NCBI RefSeq assembly: GCF_000026185.1
Contig: NC_010694.1
Coordinates: 434,001-498,000 of the forward strand
DNA: 64,000 nucleotides
Reading direction: 5' to 3'
Source of the DNA: Erwinia tasmaniensis Et1/99
GTDB lineage: Bacteria; Pseudomonadota; Gammaproteobacteria; Enterobacterales; Enterobacteriaceae
This document shows, in pieces, positions 9,086-17,659 of this stretch (position 1 is its first letter; every line of letters starts with the position of its first letter). The translations under genes were made by a program, and so were the position numbers. Under the pieces are notes generated by a model. The model worked only from the letters and a program-made list of their open reading frames with translations. It was not told the DNA's origin and did no database searches.

Positions 9086-9321
9086 AAAAAATGACTGGTA
9101 TGTTCATTAAAACCAATAGGTTAACACGATTTAGGCAGTCTAGTAGAGAACAACCCTTACCGTAGTACGCTGTGTACTACTTGCGTATCGTAACGGTTAT
9201 AGTTACATTAACCCTATCGCTGGTGTAGTACGTAGCCTACTACAGCGATAGGGGAGTGTTCATGTAGTGGGGCTACAGTTCACTCTCATTACTCTTGTAA
9301 AAAACCATTAATTGAAGAGGA
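9086..9321. promoter_or_regulatory. Structured intergenic region with paired palindromes
   Basis: No gene of normal size. Two 19-base palindromes share the same arms: GTAGTACGCTGTGTACTAC (9162-9180) and GTAGTACGTAGCCTACTAC (9225-9243), centre to centre 63 bases. The second lies inside a larger hairpin with arms CCCTATCGCTG (9212-9222) and CAGCGATAGGG (9243-9253). A smaller TGTAG-TGGGG-CTACA hairpin follows at 9263-9277. These could be operators for a dimeric repressor of the downstream hsdS/hsdM genes or the stems of a structured RNA leader. Neither is established. Confidence 0.5.
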
Positions 9322-9504
9322 ATGAAAAATATGAATCTCAAAAAATACCAGCACATCCTAATGAATGCAACAATGAAAAGACTACGTATGGCACCTATAG
9401 CCATTTTTCTATATGTGGTGCCGGTCTTATCATTGCAGATGGACTTGGAAGTTCATATGGGTGATACGAACGTCAAGCAATCGATTATCTTGAAGACTAA
9501 CTAA
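9322..9504 (+). CDS. Small hypothetical protein upstream of hsdS
   Basis: A 60-codon ORF (MKNMNLKKYQHILMNATMKRL...), preceded by GAAGAGGA five bases before its first ATG. It has a short hydrophobic stretch (APIAIFLYVVPVLSL) and no recognisable domain. Its TAA overlaps the ATG of a 12-codon ORF (TAATG at 9502-9506), which in turn overlaps the hsdS start. It may be a leader ORF that passes ribosomes down the operon. A different frame over the same bases reads a plausible but short, startless peptide, so even the coding frame is uncertain. Confidence 0.3.
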   Translation: MKNMNLKKYQHILMNATMKRLRMAPIAIFLYVVPVLSLQMDLEVHMGDTNVKQSIILKTN

Positions 9505-9542
9505 TGGAGAGAGGGGAGGTATCTCCCCTACCTGACCTATGA
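9504..9542 (+). promoter_or_regulatory. Leader ORF and hairpin overlapping the hsdS start
   Basis: A 12-codon ORF (MERGEVSPLPDL) runs from ATG 9504 to TGA 9540-9542 and overlaps the hsdS ATG at 9539 as ATGA. It contains a perfect hairpin, AGGGGAG-GTAT-CTCCCCT (9512-9529). The only Shine-Dalgarno-like sequence near hsdS, GGGGAGG, is buried in the 5' arm. This arrangement fits translational coupling: ribosomes finishing the leader would melt the hairpin and restart on hsdS. Confidence 0.45.
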
Positions 9543-10129
9543 ATGTTACTGTTAGATTAGAAGAAATTGCGCATGTCCGTTTAGGAATGCCGTTTAAAAC
9601 TGCAATAAATGATCTTGGCGTTGAAGGTAAGTGTTATTTAATTCAGTCAAAAGATATTGATATAGAGGGTATTTTACGTATGGAAGATCTTGCGAGGGTA
9701 TCTCCTCCGGTCGATCCAGAAAAGCATTATCTTCAAGATGGGGACATTCTTCTACGCGTGCGAGGGCCAAATTTTGCAGCGGGAGTGTTTACGGGTTCAA
9801 AAACATTACCTAGTGTTACAAGTAATCAAAATGCAATAATAAAGTGCAAAGAGAATAAGGTATTGCCTGGTTATTTACACTGGTACATTAACTCATCATT
9901 AGGCCAAAATTATTTCCACAGGATGAGTGAAGGGACTAATATTACTAAGCTAAGTTTAAAAATCCTTTCTGATATGGAAGTTAAACTTCCATCTTTAGAT
10001 ATTCAATCTGATATTGTCAAAATAAAAAATAACTGGGAAAAACAAAGGGATATTCATAGGAGGGTTGTCGATAATGGCAATTTATTATATCTCAAAGTTT
10101 GCTTTAACTTGCTTAGAGAAGGTGATTAA
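9539..10129 (+). CDS. Half-size type I specificity (HsdS-like) subunit
   Basis: A 196-residue protein with one target-recognition domain instead of the usual two. It starts VRLEEIAHVRLGMPFKTAIND, carries LQDGDILLRVRGPNFAAGVF and YLHWYINSSLGQNYFHRMSEGTNI, and ends in a helical region (LPSLDIQSDIVKIKNNWEKQRDI) that is the conserved spacer between recognition domains. Full HsdS proteins are about 400-450 residues and recognise two half-sites; a half-S can dimerise to recognise a palindromic bipartite site. The stop overlaps the hsdM start (TAATGATG). The DNA is visibly more AT-rich than the neighbouring core, a sign of transfer. Confidence 0.8.
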   Translation: MNVTVRLEEIAHVRLGMPFKTAINDLGVEGKCYLIQSKDIDIEGILRMEDLARVSPPVDPEKHYLQDGDILLRVRGPNFAAGVFTGSKTLPSVTSNQNAIIKCKENKVLPGYLHWYINSSLGQNYFHRMSEGTNITKLSLKILSDMEVKLPSLDIQSDIVKIKNNWEKQRDIHRRVVDNGNLLYLKVCFNLLREGD

Positions 10130-11613
10130 TGATGTCTATAGTTGATGAGAAAGAAACCAAAAAAATTATCTCGGATATATTTAATATTTTCAGAGGGCGT
10201 TTAGATGCTATTCAGTGTTTAGATTATATTATATCTTTGATATTTCTAAAGTATATATCTGATTTGATCTGTGATATCAATGAAGATAGAGTATCTGATA
10301 ACGATTTAAGATTGAAAGAACTTTTATCTAATGTTCCTAAAGGTATGAGTTTCTATTCGATATCCTCAGAAATTAATCATGGAGGTATAGGTGAAAGGAT
10401 TAATACAGCACTGAGTTGCTATGATGAGGCTATTTTTCAATCATTATACAAATGTGATAGTAGGATCTTCAGTGACATAGACTTTACCTCTGATAGGCTT
10501 GGTCCGGCCAGAGGCAGAGATGCTTTTTTAAGTGAGTTGATGCATATTTTTAATTCTAGAGAATTTCAATTCAATTATTATAATGATGGCGCAGATAGAA
10601 TAAGTTTAATATGTAGTATTCTATTTGAAAAAACAGCGTCTGAAGCAGGCCTAAGAGGTGGGGATTTTTATACTCCACATGGAGTTTCGGCGTTGTTATC
10701 TGAGTTGGTTTCACCTAGGGCAGGGGATTCAATCTATGATCCAGCCTGTGGAACTGGCTCGCTTTTATTAAGTGCTGTGCACAAAATACCTTATATAGAA
10801 AAATGCCAAAACCATAATGTATATGGACAAGAGATAATAAAGGTCTCATGGAATATTGCGTATATCAATATGTTTTTACATGGGGTTTACTCTTGTAAAA
10901 TAAAGTGGGGAGATGTCTTTCAAAATCCCCAGTTTAAAAATTCAAAAAGTGAATTGGCAAAATTCGATGTCGTACTTTCAAATCCTCCATTCTCTATGTC
11001 CAATTGGGGAAATAAAGAGGCTTTGAGCGATAGATTTGGTCGTTTTGCTATGGGAGTTCCTCCACAATCTAAAGCTGATTATGCATTTATTTTGCATATG
11101 ATTGCATCTCTGAAAGACGACACAGGGAGAATGGCAGTCGTGGTTCCCCATGGTGTATTATTTCGTGGGGCAAATGAAGCTCTAATTAGGATGAATTTAA
11201 TTAAGGAGAATTTATTAGACGCCGTTATCGGTCTGCCTGAACGTTTGTTTTTATCAACAAATATATCAACTGCGATTTTAATATTTAGAAAAAATAAGAT
11301 GGATTCAAACGTTTTGTTTATAGATTCAACGATACTTTTTGAAAACTCAAAAGGACGAAACTATATAACAGGCGAGCACATTAAGAGAATATTAAAAGCT
11401 TTCCACGAAAGACAAGATGTCTGCAATATTTCCCATGTTGCCTGTTTGAGTGAAATTGAGCATAATGACTATAACATCAACATTACCAGATATGTTAAGC
11501 GTGTTGAGGAAATCCAAGATATTGATCTATACTCTTTAATCGATAAACAAGAGGAATTACTAGCAGAGCTACATTACTTAGAAAAGGAGATGAAATCATA
11601 TATTGGTTATTGA
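10129..11613 (+). CDS. hsdM: Type I N6-adenine DNA methyltransferase (HsdM-like)
   Basis: A 494-residue modification subunit. It has an N-terminal HsdM helical domain and the SAM-binding motif DPACGTGS at residues 204-211. The catalytic motif NPPF is at 285-288 (gamma-class order) and a C-terminal region contacts HsdS. Start: two ATGs in a row overlap the hsdS stop. It would methylate adenine at sites chosen by the half-HsdS. No hsdR restriction gene is present on either side, so the pair acts as an orphan methyltransferase unless a nuclease lies elsewhere. Codon use is AT-rich like hsdS. Confidence 0.88.
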   Translation: MMSIVDEKETKKIISDIFNIFRGRLDAIQCLDYIISLIFLKYISDLICDINEDRVSDNDLRLKELLSNVPKGMSFYSISSEINHGGIGERINTALSCYDEAIFQSLYKCDSRIFSDIDFTSDRLGPARGRDAFLSELMHIFNSREFQFNYYNDGADRISLICSILFEKTASEAGLRGGDFYTPHGVSALLSELVSPRAGDSIYDPACGTGSLLLSAVHKIPYIEKCQNHNVYGQEIIKVSWNIAYINMFLHGVYSCKIKWGDVFQNPQFKNSKSELAKFDVVLSNPPFSMSNWGNKEALSDRFGRFAMGVPPQSKADYAFILHMIASLKDDTGRMAVVVPHGVLFRGANEALIRMNLIKENLLDAVIGLPERLFLSTNISTAILIFRKNKMDSNVLFIDSTILFENSKGRNYITGEHIKRILKAFHERQDVCNISHVACLSEIEHNDYNINITRYVKRVEEIQDIDLYSLIDKQEELLAELHYLEKEMKSYIGY

Positions 11614-11620
11614 ACGATAA

Positions 11621-11650
11621 ACTAGTACCTAAGGGTACTAGTCTTGTTTG
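11621..11650 (+). terminator. Terminator of the hsdS-hsdM operon
   Basis: A perfect 9-base stem ACTAGTACC-TAAG-GGTACTAGT is followed by CTTGTTT, seven bases after the hsdM stop. Confidence 0.75.
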
Positions 11651-11713
11651 ATATTTTTATATCTATATGTAATTTTAGAGTGTGTTAAGATTTTAATTAA
11701 ATAGGTGAATTTT

Positions 11714-12252
11714 TTAATATGACCAGTGATTATAAGCCAAGGGCATCTTATTCAACTTAACTCTGTGTTCACGCCAGTTCGGTAGGTACATATTCTTCAG
11801 GCCGATAAAAAGCTCATTGTGTTTACGTTCGTGAAGATGAACAAGTTCGTGGACCACAATGAATTCAAGGCATTCAGGAGGTTTTTAACTAGTTCGAGAT
11901 TGATCCAGACACGCGCAGACTGAGGGTTACAGCTACCCCACTTAGTCTTCATACGCTTGATACCAACAAAGCTCGCTTCAACCTTCATCTCGGGCTGCCA
12001 TTTGGCCATCGACTTGGGCAGTCTATGTTTTAAAATACTGCGATACCATTGGTTGAGAACTGCTTCCCGTTGGGCTGTGTCGTAATGTGGAGGAACTTTC
12101 ATGCGTATCCAACCCCGCTGAAGTTTTACTTCAGCGGGGTTATCCACTAAAACTACATCCAGTCGATATCCTCTTCCCCAAAGATAGTTTGATTCTCCAC
12201 TACACATTTCTCGTTCACTCTGGCGTTGACCTGCCCCCAGGATTAGATACAA
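11714..12252 (-). pseudogene. YgjP-like zinc metallopeptidase, truncated and frameshifted
   Basis: The first frame reads SGESNYLWGRGYRLDVV ... VGIKRMKTKWGSCN ... VWINLELVK, typical of the YgjP/DUF45 (SprT-like) peptidases that often sit beside type I restriction genes. A one-base shift at the A-run after LELVK breaks it. In the next frame the catalytic IVVHELVHLHERKHNELF (HExxH) and the normal C-terminus (MYLPNWREHR, LAYNH) continue to TAA 11714. The N-terminal third is missing and the reading starts at the IS3 remnant, so the IS event probably removed it. The relic implies that a fuller type I locus, perhaps with hsdR, once stood here. Confidence 0.8.
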
Positions 12253-12255
12253 CGC

Positions 12256-12740
12256 TCAGTAAGTAATGTCAGATCCTTCACTATCAGAATTAGCCTTTCT
12301 CCAACCCGCCACAAATTCAGACGGCGTCTGATAATTCAGCGTGGAGTGCGGGCGGCATTCGTTATAATCCTGACGCCATTCACTGATGGTCTTTCTGGCA
12401 TGAATGACATCGCTGAACCCGTGCTCATTCAGGCATTCATCGCGAAAGCCCCCGTTAAAACTCTCAATCAATCCGTTCTGTGTCGGCTTGCCGGGATGGA
12501 TAAGCCGCAGCTGCGGTAGTGGTAGACCGTTCGGCTCTGCATCATCAGCCGGCATCCCCTGCGAACTCCGATGCGGTACGCCGCCAGCAGGTGTTCGACC
12601 GCCTCGCGTTTCTGCCTGCTTCAGGGCAAAAGCGATCTGCTCTTCGGTATAACGCGTCTTTTTCATGCCGGATGACCTGATTTGTTCAGGGAAAGAAAGG
12701 CCGGAAACCCACTTTACGCCGGTACTGAACAAAGGGAAGA
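12256..12740 (-). mobile_element. IS3-family (IS407-like) remnant
   Basis: The start of OrfA (MKKTRYTEEQIAFALKQAE) is joined by an internal deletion to the end of OrfB (PGKPTQNGLIESFNGGFRDECLN ... YNECRPHSTLNYQTPSEF). Nearly all of the DDE integrase core is missing, so the element is dead. I could not define its terminal inverted repeats. It separates the YgjP relic from the LuxR-type regulator gene of the first fimbrial operon and marks a recombination junction. Confidence 0.8.
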
Positions 12741-12742
12741 GA

Positions 12743-13015
12743 TCAATTTCGGGAGTCAGGAGCACTTCGGCGCAGAATACTTAATTCCTCGGAGCTGTTC
12801 TGATATATCAATCTATTTTCCAGGAACCACATAATAAATTCATTATTGTTTTTGACTCCGATTTTTCTCATCATCCTCCTTTTGTAATAACTGACGGCTT
12901 TCTCATTCAGCCCTGACCATTCGGCTATCTGCTTCAGCGTCATGCCGGTCATAAAGAACCAGGTGACAGCGACTTCATTCTCATTGAATGACAGGAAGCG
13001 TCGGGTATTATCCAT
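12743..13015 (-). CDS. LuxR-type (GerE) helix-turn-helix regulator
   Basis: A 90-residue protein that is essentially only the LuxR C-terminal DNA-binding domain (LSFNENEVAVTWFFMTGMTLKQIAEW then KAVSYYKRRMMRKIGVKNNNEF). I used ATG 13015 (AGGAG 11 bases upstream). A GTG three codons earlier is too close to that site. It reads in the same direction as the fimbrial operon and follows its last gene, so it could regulate fimbriation. Its last residues run up to the IS3 remnant and may not be the original C-terminus. Confidence 0.7.
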   Translation of the reverse strand: MDNTRRFLSFNENEVAVTWFFMTGMTLKQIAEWSGLNEKAVSYYKRRMMRKIGVKNNNEFIMWFLENRLIYQNSSEELSILRRSAPDSRN

Positions 13016-13120
13016 AAACGTCACAGCTCCTACATTGCTTAAAACGGATTAAATAATGTCATAAAAAGTTGTCGGCAACGTTATTCTGCCAGGCTGAAAA
13101 TAACGTATATAAGGTAAAAG

Positions 13121-13858
13121 CTAATTCAGGGGCTTAGTAAAAATTGCCTCTTTTCCGGTGTCATCTACCAGCGTGTATTCAACGGTCAGATTTTGGCTGT
13201 TCATTACCTCCGGTAAACCAAAGCGTTTATTGCCAAAAGGAGCGATCATTCTGTCCATACCCAGCTTTAGTGACTTTTCTTCAGCCAATAACTTCACTTT
13301 TACTGAAACAGGCGTCACGTAATATGGCGTAGGATTACTCAGCTCGAGTGAGTGACCGTTGTCGGTAAAGCGAATTTTTATGGCTCCGCCAATACTGTTA
13401 ATGTCCATACTGCTTTTGAAAGGCCGGTAGATAATTTTCAGCTGGGTGTTTAATCCGACCTCTATTTTATTGGCATTTTTCGCCTGCTGAGACGTTTTGA
13501 CGCCCGGAATTTCATAAAGATTTATCCAGAATACGGACTCACGGTCATGGGGTAAATCAAGCATTTTTTCCGTGGGCAGTATCTTCAGATTCAAAATTTT
13601 ACCCGGTGTCATCCTGGCAACTGCCGGAATAACAGCAAAAGGGTAATTTTTTTCTTTATTAATATCGCCGGCACTTCCGTCATCAACCCAGCTCTGAAGT
13701 AACACCGGCGCATGACTGTCGTTGTTGACGATGAGCAGGCGCCTGTTGCTGTCCGTGCTGTTGAACAGCACCCTGTCCTGCAACGGCATAATTGTTGCCT
13801 GAAGCTCCAGCGAATTAAACAAAAAGATAAAACTGACCCAGTGTAAAAAATATCTCAT
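13121..13858 (-). CDS. Second periplasmic fimbrial chaperone of operon 1
   Basis: A 245-residue PapD-like chaperone. It has a signal peptide (HWVSFIFLFNSLELQA) and the N-terminal Ig domain with LFNSTDSNRRLLIVNNDS. ESVFWINLYEIPG and the conserved LKIIYRPF follow, and the C-terminal domain contains NPTPYYVT. Such proteins deliver subunits to the usher by donor-strand complementation. Its ATG overlaps the tip-protein stop (TGATG) and GAGG lies eight bases upstream. It is the last of five genes and the second chaperone, presumably dedicated to the neighbouring tip protein. Confidence 0.88.
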   Translation of the reverse strand: MRYFLHWVSFIFLFNSLELQATIMPLQDRVLFNSTDSNRRLLIVNNDSHAPVLLQSWVDDGSAGDINKEKNYPFAVIPAVARMTPGKILNLKILPTEKMLDLPHDRESVFWINLYEIPGVKTSQQAKNANKIEVGLNTQLKIIYRPFKSSMDINSIGGAIKIRFTDNGHSLELSNPTPYYVTPVSVKVKLLAEEKSLKLGMDRMIAPFGNKRFGLPEVMNSQNLTVEYTLVDDTGKEAIFTKPLN

Positions 13859-15147
13859 CACCAGTACCTCACAATAATATGCGCCATCGCATCAATTTTC
13901 CCGGGGGTGACAGGTTTAGTGGTGTCAACGATGCCGTAGAATGCGAAATACTGAGATGTGATATCCACCTGAGAGGGGGTGTTTTGAGAACGCGAGGTTT
14001 CCCCGTCGAGCAGCGAAAACCAGCCTGTTTGATAATCATTAGTATACGCATTGGTTATAAATCCAACCGTCTTACCGGCAACAGATAAACCTATGCCGAC
14101 GTTAGACGCATATCCATCCTGTCCGTAATTATCCGATAACGCGTAACGCGACCACGAAACGCCGTTCCCGGGAATAGGATTGTCAGTGCTGAATGCGACC
14201 GATATTTTATCAGGTCCAACACCTGCATTCTGGTTAATAAAGCTATTAATGAGCGCGCCACCACACCGGTAGGTTACAGTAAAGTTCTTACCTGTTGTTT
14301 CAGAATCAGACTTTAACTCAGCAATAGTGACTGGCGGTAAAATGACAGGGTTGGTGTAGTTGTAGACGCGACATCCCCAGGACGTTTGCGTGAACGTGTT
14401 TGCCGAAGAGTAATGCATACCAAAGCCAATCCAGTTCCAGTTACTGAATCCTCCCCAGTGATTGTTACTGTCGGCGCCAGGGACCGTGATATCCTGGTCG
14501 TCGTTCCAGCCCGGTCCGACAAAAACCGTATAGCCGTTGGGCTGGGGACAGGTGTAAGCAATACCGCTGGCGGTATCATCCGCAGGGCCATTACACCCAT
14601 ATTTCGCAATAGGATCGCCTCCCCTTATTGTGGAAGGTAAGCGGTAAATTTCTGCCGTCACACCGCTGAAGTCACGGGCATAAAAATTAAGCTTGTTACC
14701 TTCCAGGTGCCCGTTTATGGGGGAATGCTGCCAGTATCTTGAGAACACCTTACCGTCACTGTCACGGATGAGTTTGATGCCAGTGAAAGGAAAATAGGTC
14801 TGATAGACGCCATCCCCCGCGCTGACGTTGCCACCCACGTTACTGTCGCCATTGGTGGCAAAATACTCATAGGTCTGTCCCTGGTCGGCAAGATCACAGG
14901 TATATAACAGCTGATTTTCTCCTTCAGGGAAGGATTGAGCCTGCCCTACTCTGGAAGTAGTAGAGCCTATCAGGCCGGTTGGCATAAACTCAGTGGGTTG
15001 AAGTTTTATTGAACCAAAAGTCAAAGGCACGCCGCCTTCTCTGTCATCGCCCTGTTTGGCTTTATAGACAGGCTGGCATTTGGCGAAGGCTGACGATGTA
15101 CAGAACGTCGTGATCACCAGGGAAATAAAGACTGCATACTTTTTCAT
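13858..15147 (-). CDS. Fimbrial tip protein / putative adhesin of operon 1
   Basis: A 429-residue exported protein with signal peptide MKKYAVFISLVITTFCTSSAFA. It is more than twice the size of a pilin, as expected for a two-domain tip adhesin. The N-terminal half is tryptophan/glycine/asparagine-rich (NNHWGGFSNWNWIGFGMHYSS), and the C-terminal half has pilin-like features ending in IDAMAHIIVRYW. Its receptor is unknown and I do not recognise a named family. It lies ten bases after the usher gene and overlaps the second chaperone. Confidence 0.72.
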   Translation of the reverse strand: MKKYAVFISLVITTFCTSSAFAKCQPVYKAKQGDDREGGVPLTFGSIKLQPTEFMPTGLIGSTTSRVGQAQSFPEGENQLLYTCDLADQGQTYEYFATNGDSNVGGNVSAGDGVYQTYFPFTGIKLIRDSDGKVFSRYWQHSPINGHLEGNKLNFYARDFSGVTAEIYRLPSTIRGGDPIAKYGCNGPADDTASGIAYTCPQPNGYTVFVGPGWNDDQDITVPGADSNNHWGGFSNWNWIGFGMHYSSANTFTQTSWGCRVYNYTNPVILPPVTIAELKSDSETTGKNFTVTYRCGGALINSFINQNAGVGPDKISVAFSTDNPIPGNGVSWSRYALSDNYGQDGYASNVGIGLSVAGKTVGFITNAYTNDYQTGWFSLLDGETSRSQNTPSQVDITSQYFAFYGIVDTTKPVTPGKIDAMAHIIVRYW

Positions 15148-15157
15148 ATTTAAGGCC

Positions 15158-17641
15158 TTATTGGCAGACTGCGGTAATATAATTCAGCGCTTTCGTGGAA
15201 TTAATATCCACAGGCGTATACCGGATGGTGCACTGTTCATCGGGCGCACTGCCCCAGCGGGCAGTCAGTGCCTGACGGTTTTCCAGCCGCAGGTAGGTAT
15301 TACCGGCCTGGCTTACCGTGGCAACGTTATTACCGCCGGGATCCAAAATATCTGAACCCAGGGGGACATAGCTGCCATCCCCTCGCCTGAGTTGCATCAT
15401 GACGGGTATGCCCTGTCGCGTTCTGAAGACCACCCGGTTGACGGAACCCGCGTATGGCGTCACAACGCGCTGGCTGTCAATAATATCGACATCCGCAGAC
15501 TCCCCTTCCGGCGCATCAAGGTTGATGTTGTTACGCCTGTAGGGCATCAGCGAAGGAATGATGGCGTAACCAGAACTGTCGATTTTGATGTTCTGCCCGT
15601 TGAGTAAAGTGGCGCCTTCTGCTCCTTTTGCTTCCACAATGGCAAACGTGTTACTCACGGTATGCCCCAGGGTGAGCCCGCCGCTGTGCAATGCGACGGC
15701 ACCGCTCATCGAACCGGATGCCTGCCAGCTTCCCGGAGATTTTGAGACCGTTCCACTCACGTTGACTTTGGGCAGAATGGTGGCCAGGTTTAGACCCGAA
15801 CTGCTTCCCGAGCTGTCCCGACTGTAATTCACACCCCACTGGGTCGTGTTGTCTTTACCTGCGCTGCCGGAGAGCGAGGTCTGGTAGCTGTGTTCACTGT
15901 TGCTGCTGATGTATGACGCAGACAGTGCTGTATTACGGGTATCACGTCCGAGAGGCACGGAAAAATTCAGCGCAAACTGGGTGTCTTTGTAATATTCCTT
16001 GTGCCGATTTTCGTCAGGTACTCCCCATCTCCGCGCGTCTGATATCCGGGTGCGGTACTGTCTGGAAATACTGAAATCCATGTGAATGCCGTAAGGCAGT
16101 GCCGTGTTGTATCCCGCCTGATAAGAGGTGTCCTTGTTTCGTCCGTCATAGTAGTTTTGTGAGGAGCCGGAAACATAAATGTTGCCCAGTGAACCCAGCG
16201 GCTGACTGAGATTGACCTGAAGGCGGTTTTTCTGCATGTACGTTCCGCCCTCCACCGACGACAGCGGGGTGTCCGAGTTGTTCAGGGCAACGATGTCCTG
16301 AAGATCCCGGTAGCCCCTGGTGGAATACCGGTAGCCGGCAAAACTGATGGTGGTACCGAGCGAATCCAGCGTTTTACTGTACTGGGTATTCACCATCCCG
16401 CCCTGCGCGACGGTGCCATTTCTGAGTCTGGCATTGGACCAGGTTGCAGAAGTGCCGAATGCACCGAGCGACGAAGAATAAATGACCCCGCCGCTGGCCG
16501 CCTTATAGCCGCTGCCGATACGTACCCCGCTGTTTGCCGTTACCGAATTAGAAACGCCATACTTGACGGAAAGCTCGGAAAACTGGTTGTCGCGGCTGTA
16601 ATCGCTGATTTCGCCGGCAGAAAAGCTATAGTCCAGGCGCCCGGGGCGGACGGAACCCGGCAGTGTAGAGTAGGGCACTGAATACTCAATGATGCTGCCG
16701 TCACTTTCCGTCACCCTGACACTGAGGTCTCCACCGTAGAAAGCCGGTGCCAGGTCATCAATTCTGAAGCTACCCGGTGGAACAGTCGTCTCATAAATTT
16801 TGTATTTTTTCTGAAAGACTTCGACTTTCGCGTTGGTTCTCGCCGTACCTTGCACCGTCGGCGCATACTGAACCATGGAAGGGGGTAACACACGGTTATC
16901 CGTCCTGAGACCTATACCTCTGAAACTGAGTCCGCTGAAGGCATCAGAGTCCGAGCTAAGCTGACCCAGCGACAGCTCACTTCGCAGCGACGGTAAGCCC
17001 CGACTGACGTACAGGCGTGAGGAGTGCCATCTGGATCCGAAGCGGTTACGGTTGAAATTTCCCTGCTGCCGGAACTGCCACTTTCCTGCGTTAAAGCCGC
17101 TGCTGAGCCCAAGGTAGGTTGAGCTTACCCCGCCTGTATAGGGGCTGTGTGACTCATACTGGTTTACCGTATAATTCGAAAATAAGGCGGAACTGCCTGC
17201 CTCAAACTCACTCGACGGAATATAATCATCCGGACGGTGTACCAGCAAAGACTGAGGCACGGTAATGTTTACCCGCAGAGAGGAAAGATCCGGCGCAGCC
17301 TTTGCTTCCGGCAGAACGGCTTCCAGAACGTATTTTCTGTCATCACCAAGGGCTTCTGGCTTTTTTTTAAGAGGTAAGCTGTTGATAAAATAACCTGTAA
17401 ATAACGGCGTTAACGTCTTGCCTTTCCGTTCAAAAGTCAGCGTCTTTTTTGAAAATAATTTATTATTCACGTAAACAGAAACGTCATATTCACCCGGTTT
17501 ATAAAATGTGTCGTCTCCTGATAATGCGGAAATGTCGCTCAGCCCGCCTGCTCTGAGCATGGCGGGGCTGAATTCATATTCTTCCGCATAAACAGACAAA
17601 GTGCAGAAGGAAAGAAGCAGGGAATAAATACTGATTTTCAT
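15158..17641 (-). CDS. Outer-membrane fimbrial usher of operon 1
   Basis: An 827-residue FimD/PapC-family usher with a signal peptide (MKISIYSLLLSFCTLSVYA). An N-terminal chaperone-binding domain is followed by a 24-strand beta-barrel with a plug (PPSMVQYAPTVQGTARTNAKVEV, then FRIDDLAPAFYGGDLSVRVTE). The C-terminal domains end in a cysteine (YITAVCQ). It forms the pore through which chaperone-subunit complexes are polymerised. The gene follows its chaperone by 18 bases. Confidence 0.95.
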   Translation of the reverse strand: MKISIYSLLLSFCTLSVYAEEYEFSPAMLRAGGLSDISALSGDDTFYKPGEYDVSVYVNNKLFSKKTLTFERKGKTLTPLFTGYFINSLPLKKKPEALGDDRKYVLEAVLPEAKAAPDLSSLRVNITVPQSLLVHRPDDYIPSSEFEAGSSALFSNYTVNQYESHSPYTGGVSSTYLGLSSGFNAGKWQFRQQGNFNRNRFGSRWHSSRLYVSRGLPSLRSELSLGQLSSDSDAFSGLSFRGIGLRTDNRVLPPSMVQYAPTVQGTARTNAKVEVFQKKYKIYETTVPPGSFRIDDLAPAFYGGDLSVRVTESDGSIIEYSVPYSTLPGSVRPGRLDYSFSAGEISDYSRDNQFSELSVKYGVSNSVTANSGVRIGSGYKAASGGVIYSSSLGAFGTSATWSNARLRNGTVAQGGMVNTQYSKTLDSLGTTISFAGYRYSTRGYRDLQDIVALNNSDTPLSSVEGGTYMQKNRLQVNLSQPLGSLGNIYVSGSSQNYYDGRNKDTSYQAGYNTALPYGIHMDFSISRQYRTRISDARRWGVPDENRHKEYYKDTQFALNFSVPLGRDTRNTALSASYISSNSEHSYQTSLSGSAGKDNTTQWGVNYSRDSSGSSSGLNLATILPKVNVSGTVSKSPGSWQASGSMSGAVALHSGGLTLGHTVSNTFAIVEAKGAEGATLLNGQNIKIDSSGYAIIPSLMPYRRNNINLDAPEGESADVDIIDSQRVVTPYAGSVNRVVFRTRQGIPVMMQLRRGDGSYVPLGSDILDPGGNNVATVSQAGNTYLRLENRQALTARWGSAPDEQCTIRYTPVDINSTKALNYITAVCQ

Positions 17642-17659
17642 TTTCTTAAAAATATCACG

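Noticed and set aside
9086..9321. Retron or CRISPR element
   Set aside because: No reverse transcriptase nearby, and the palindromes are two isolated sites, not regularly spaced repeats with spacers.
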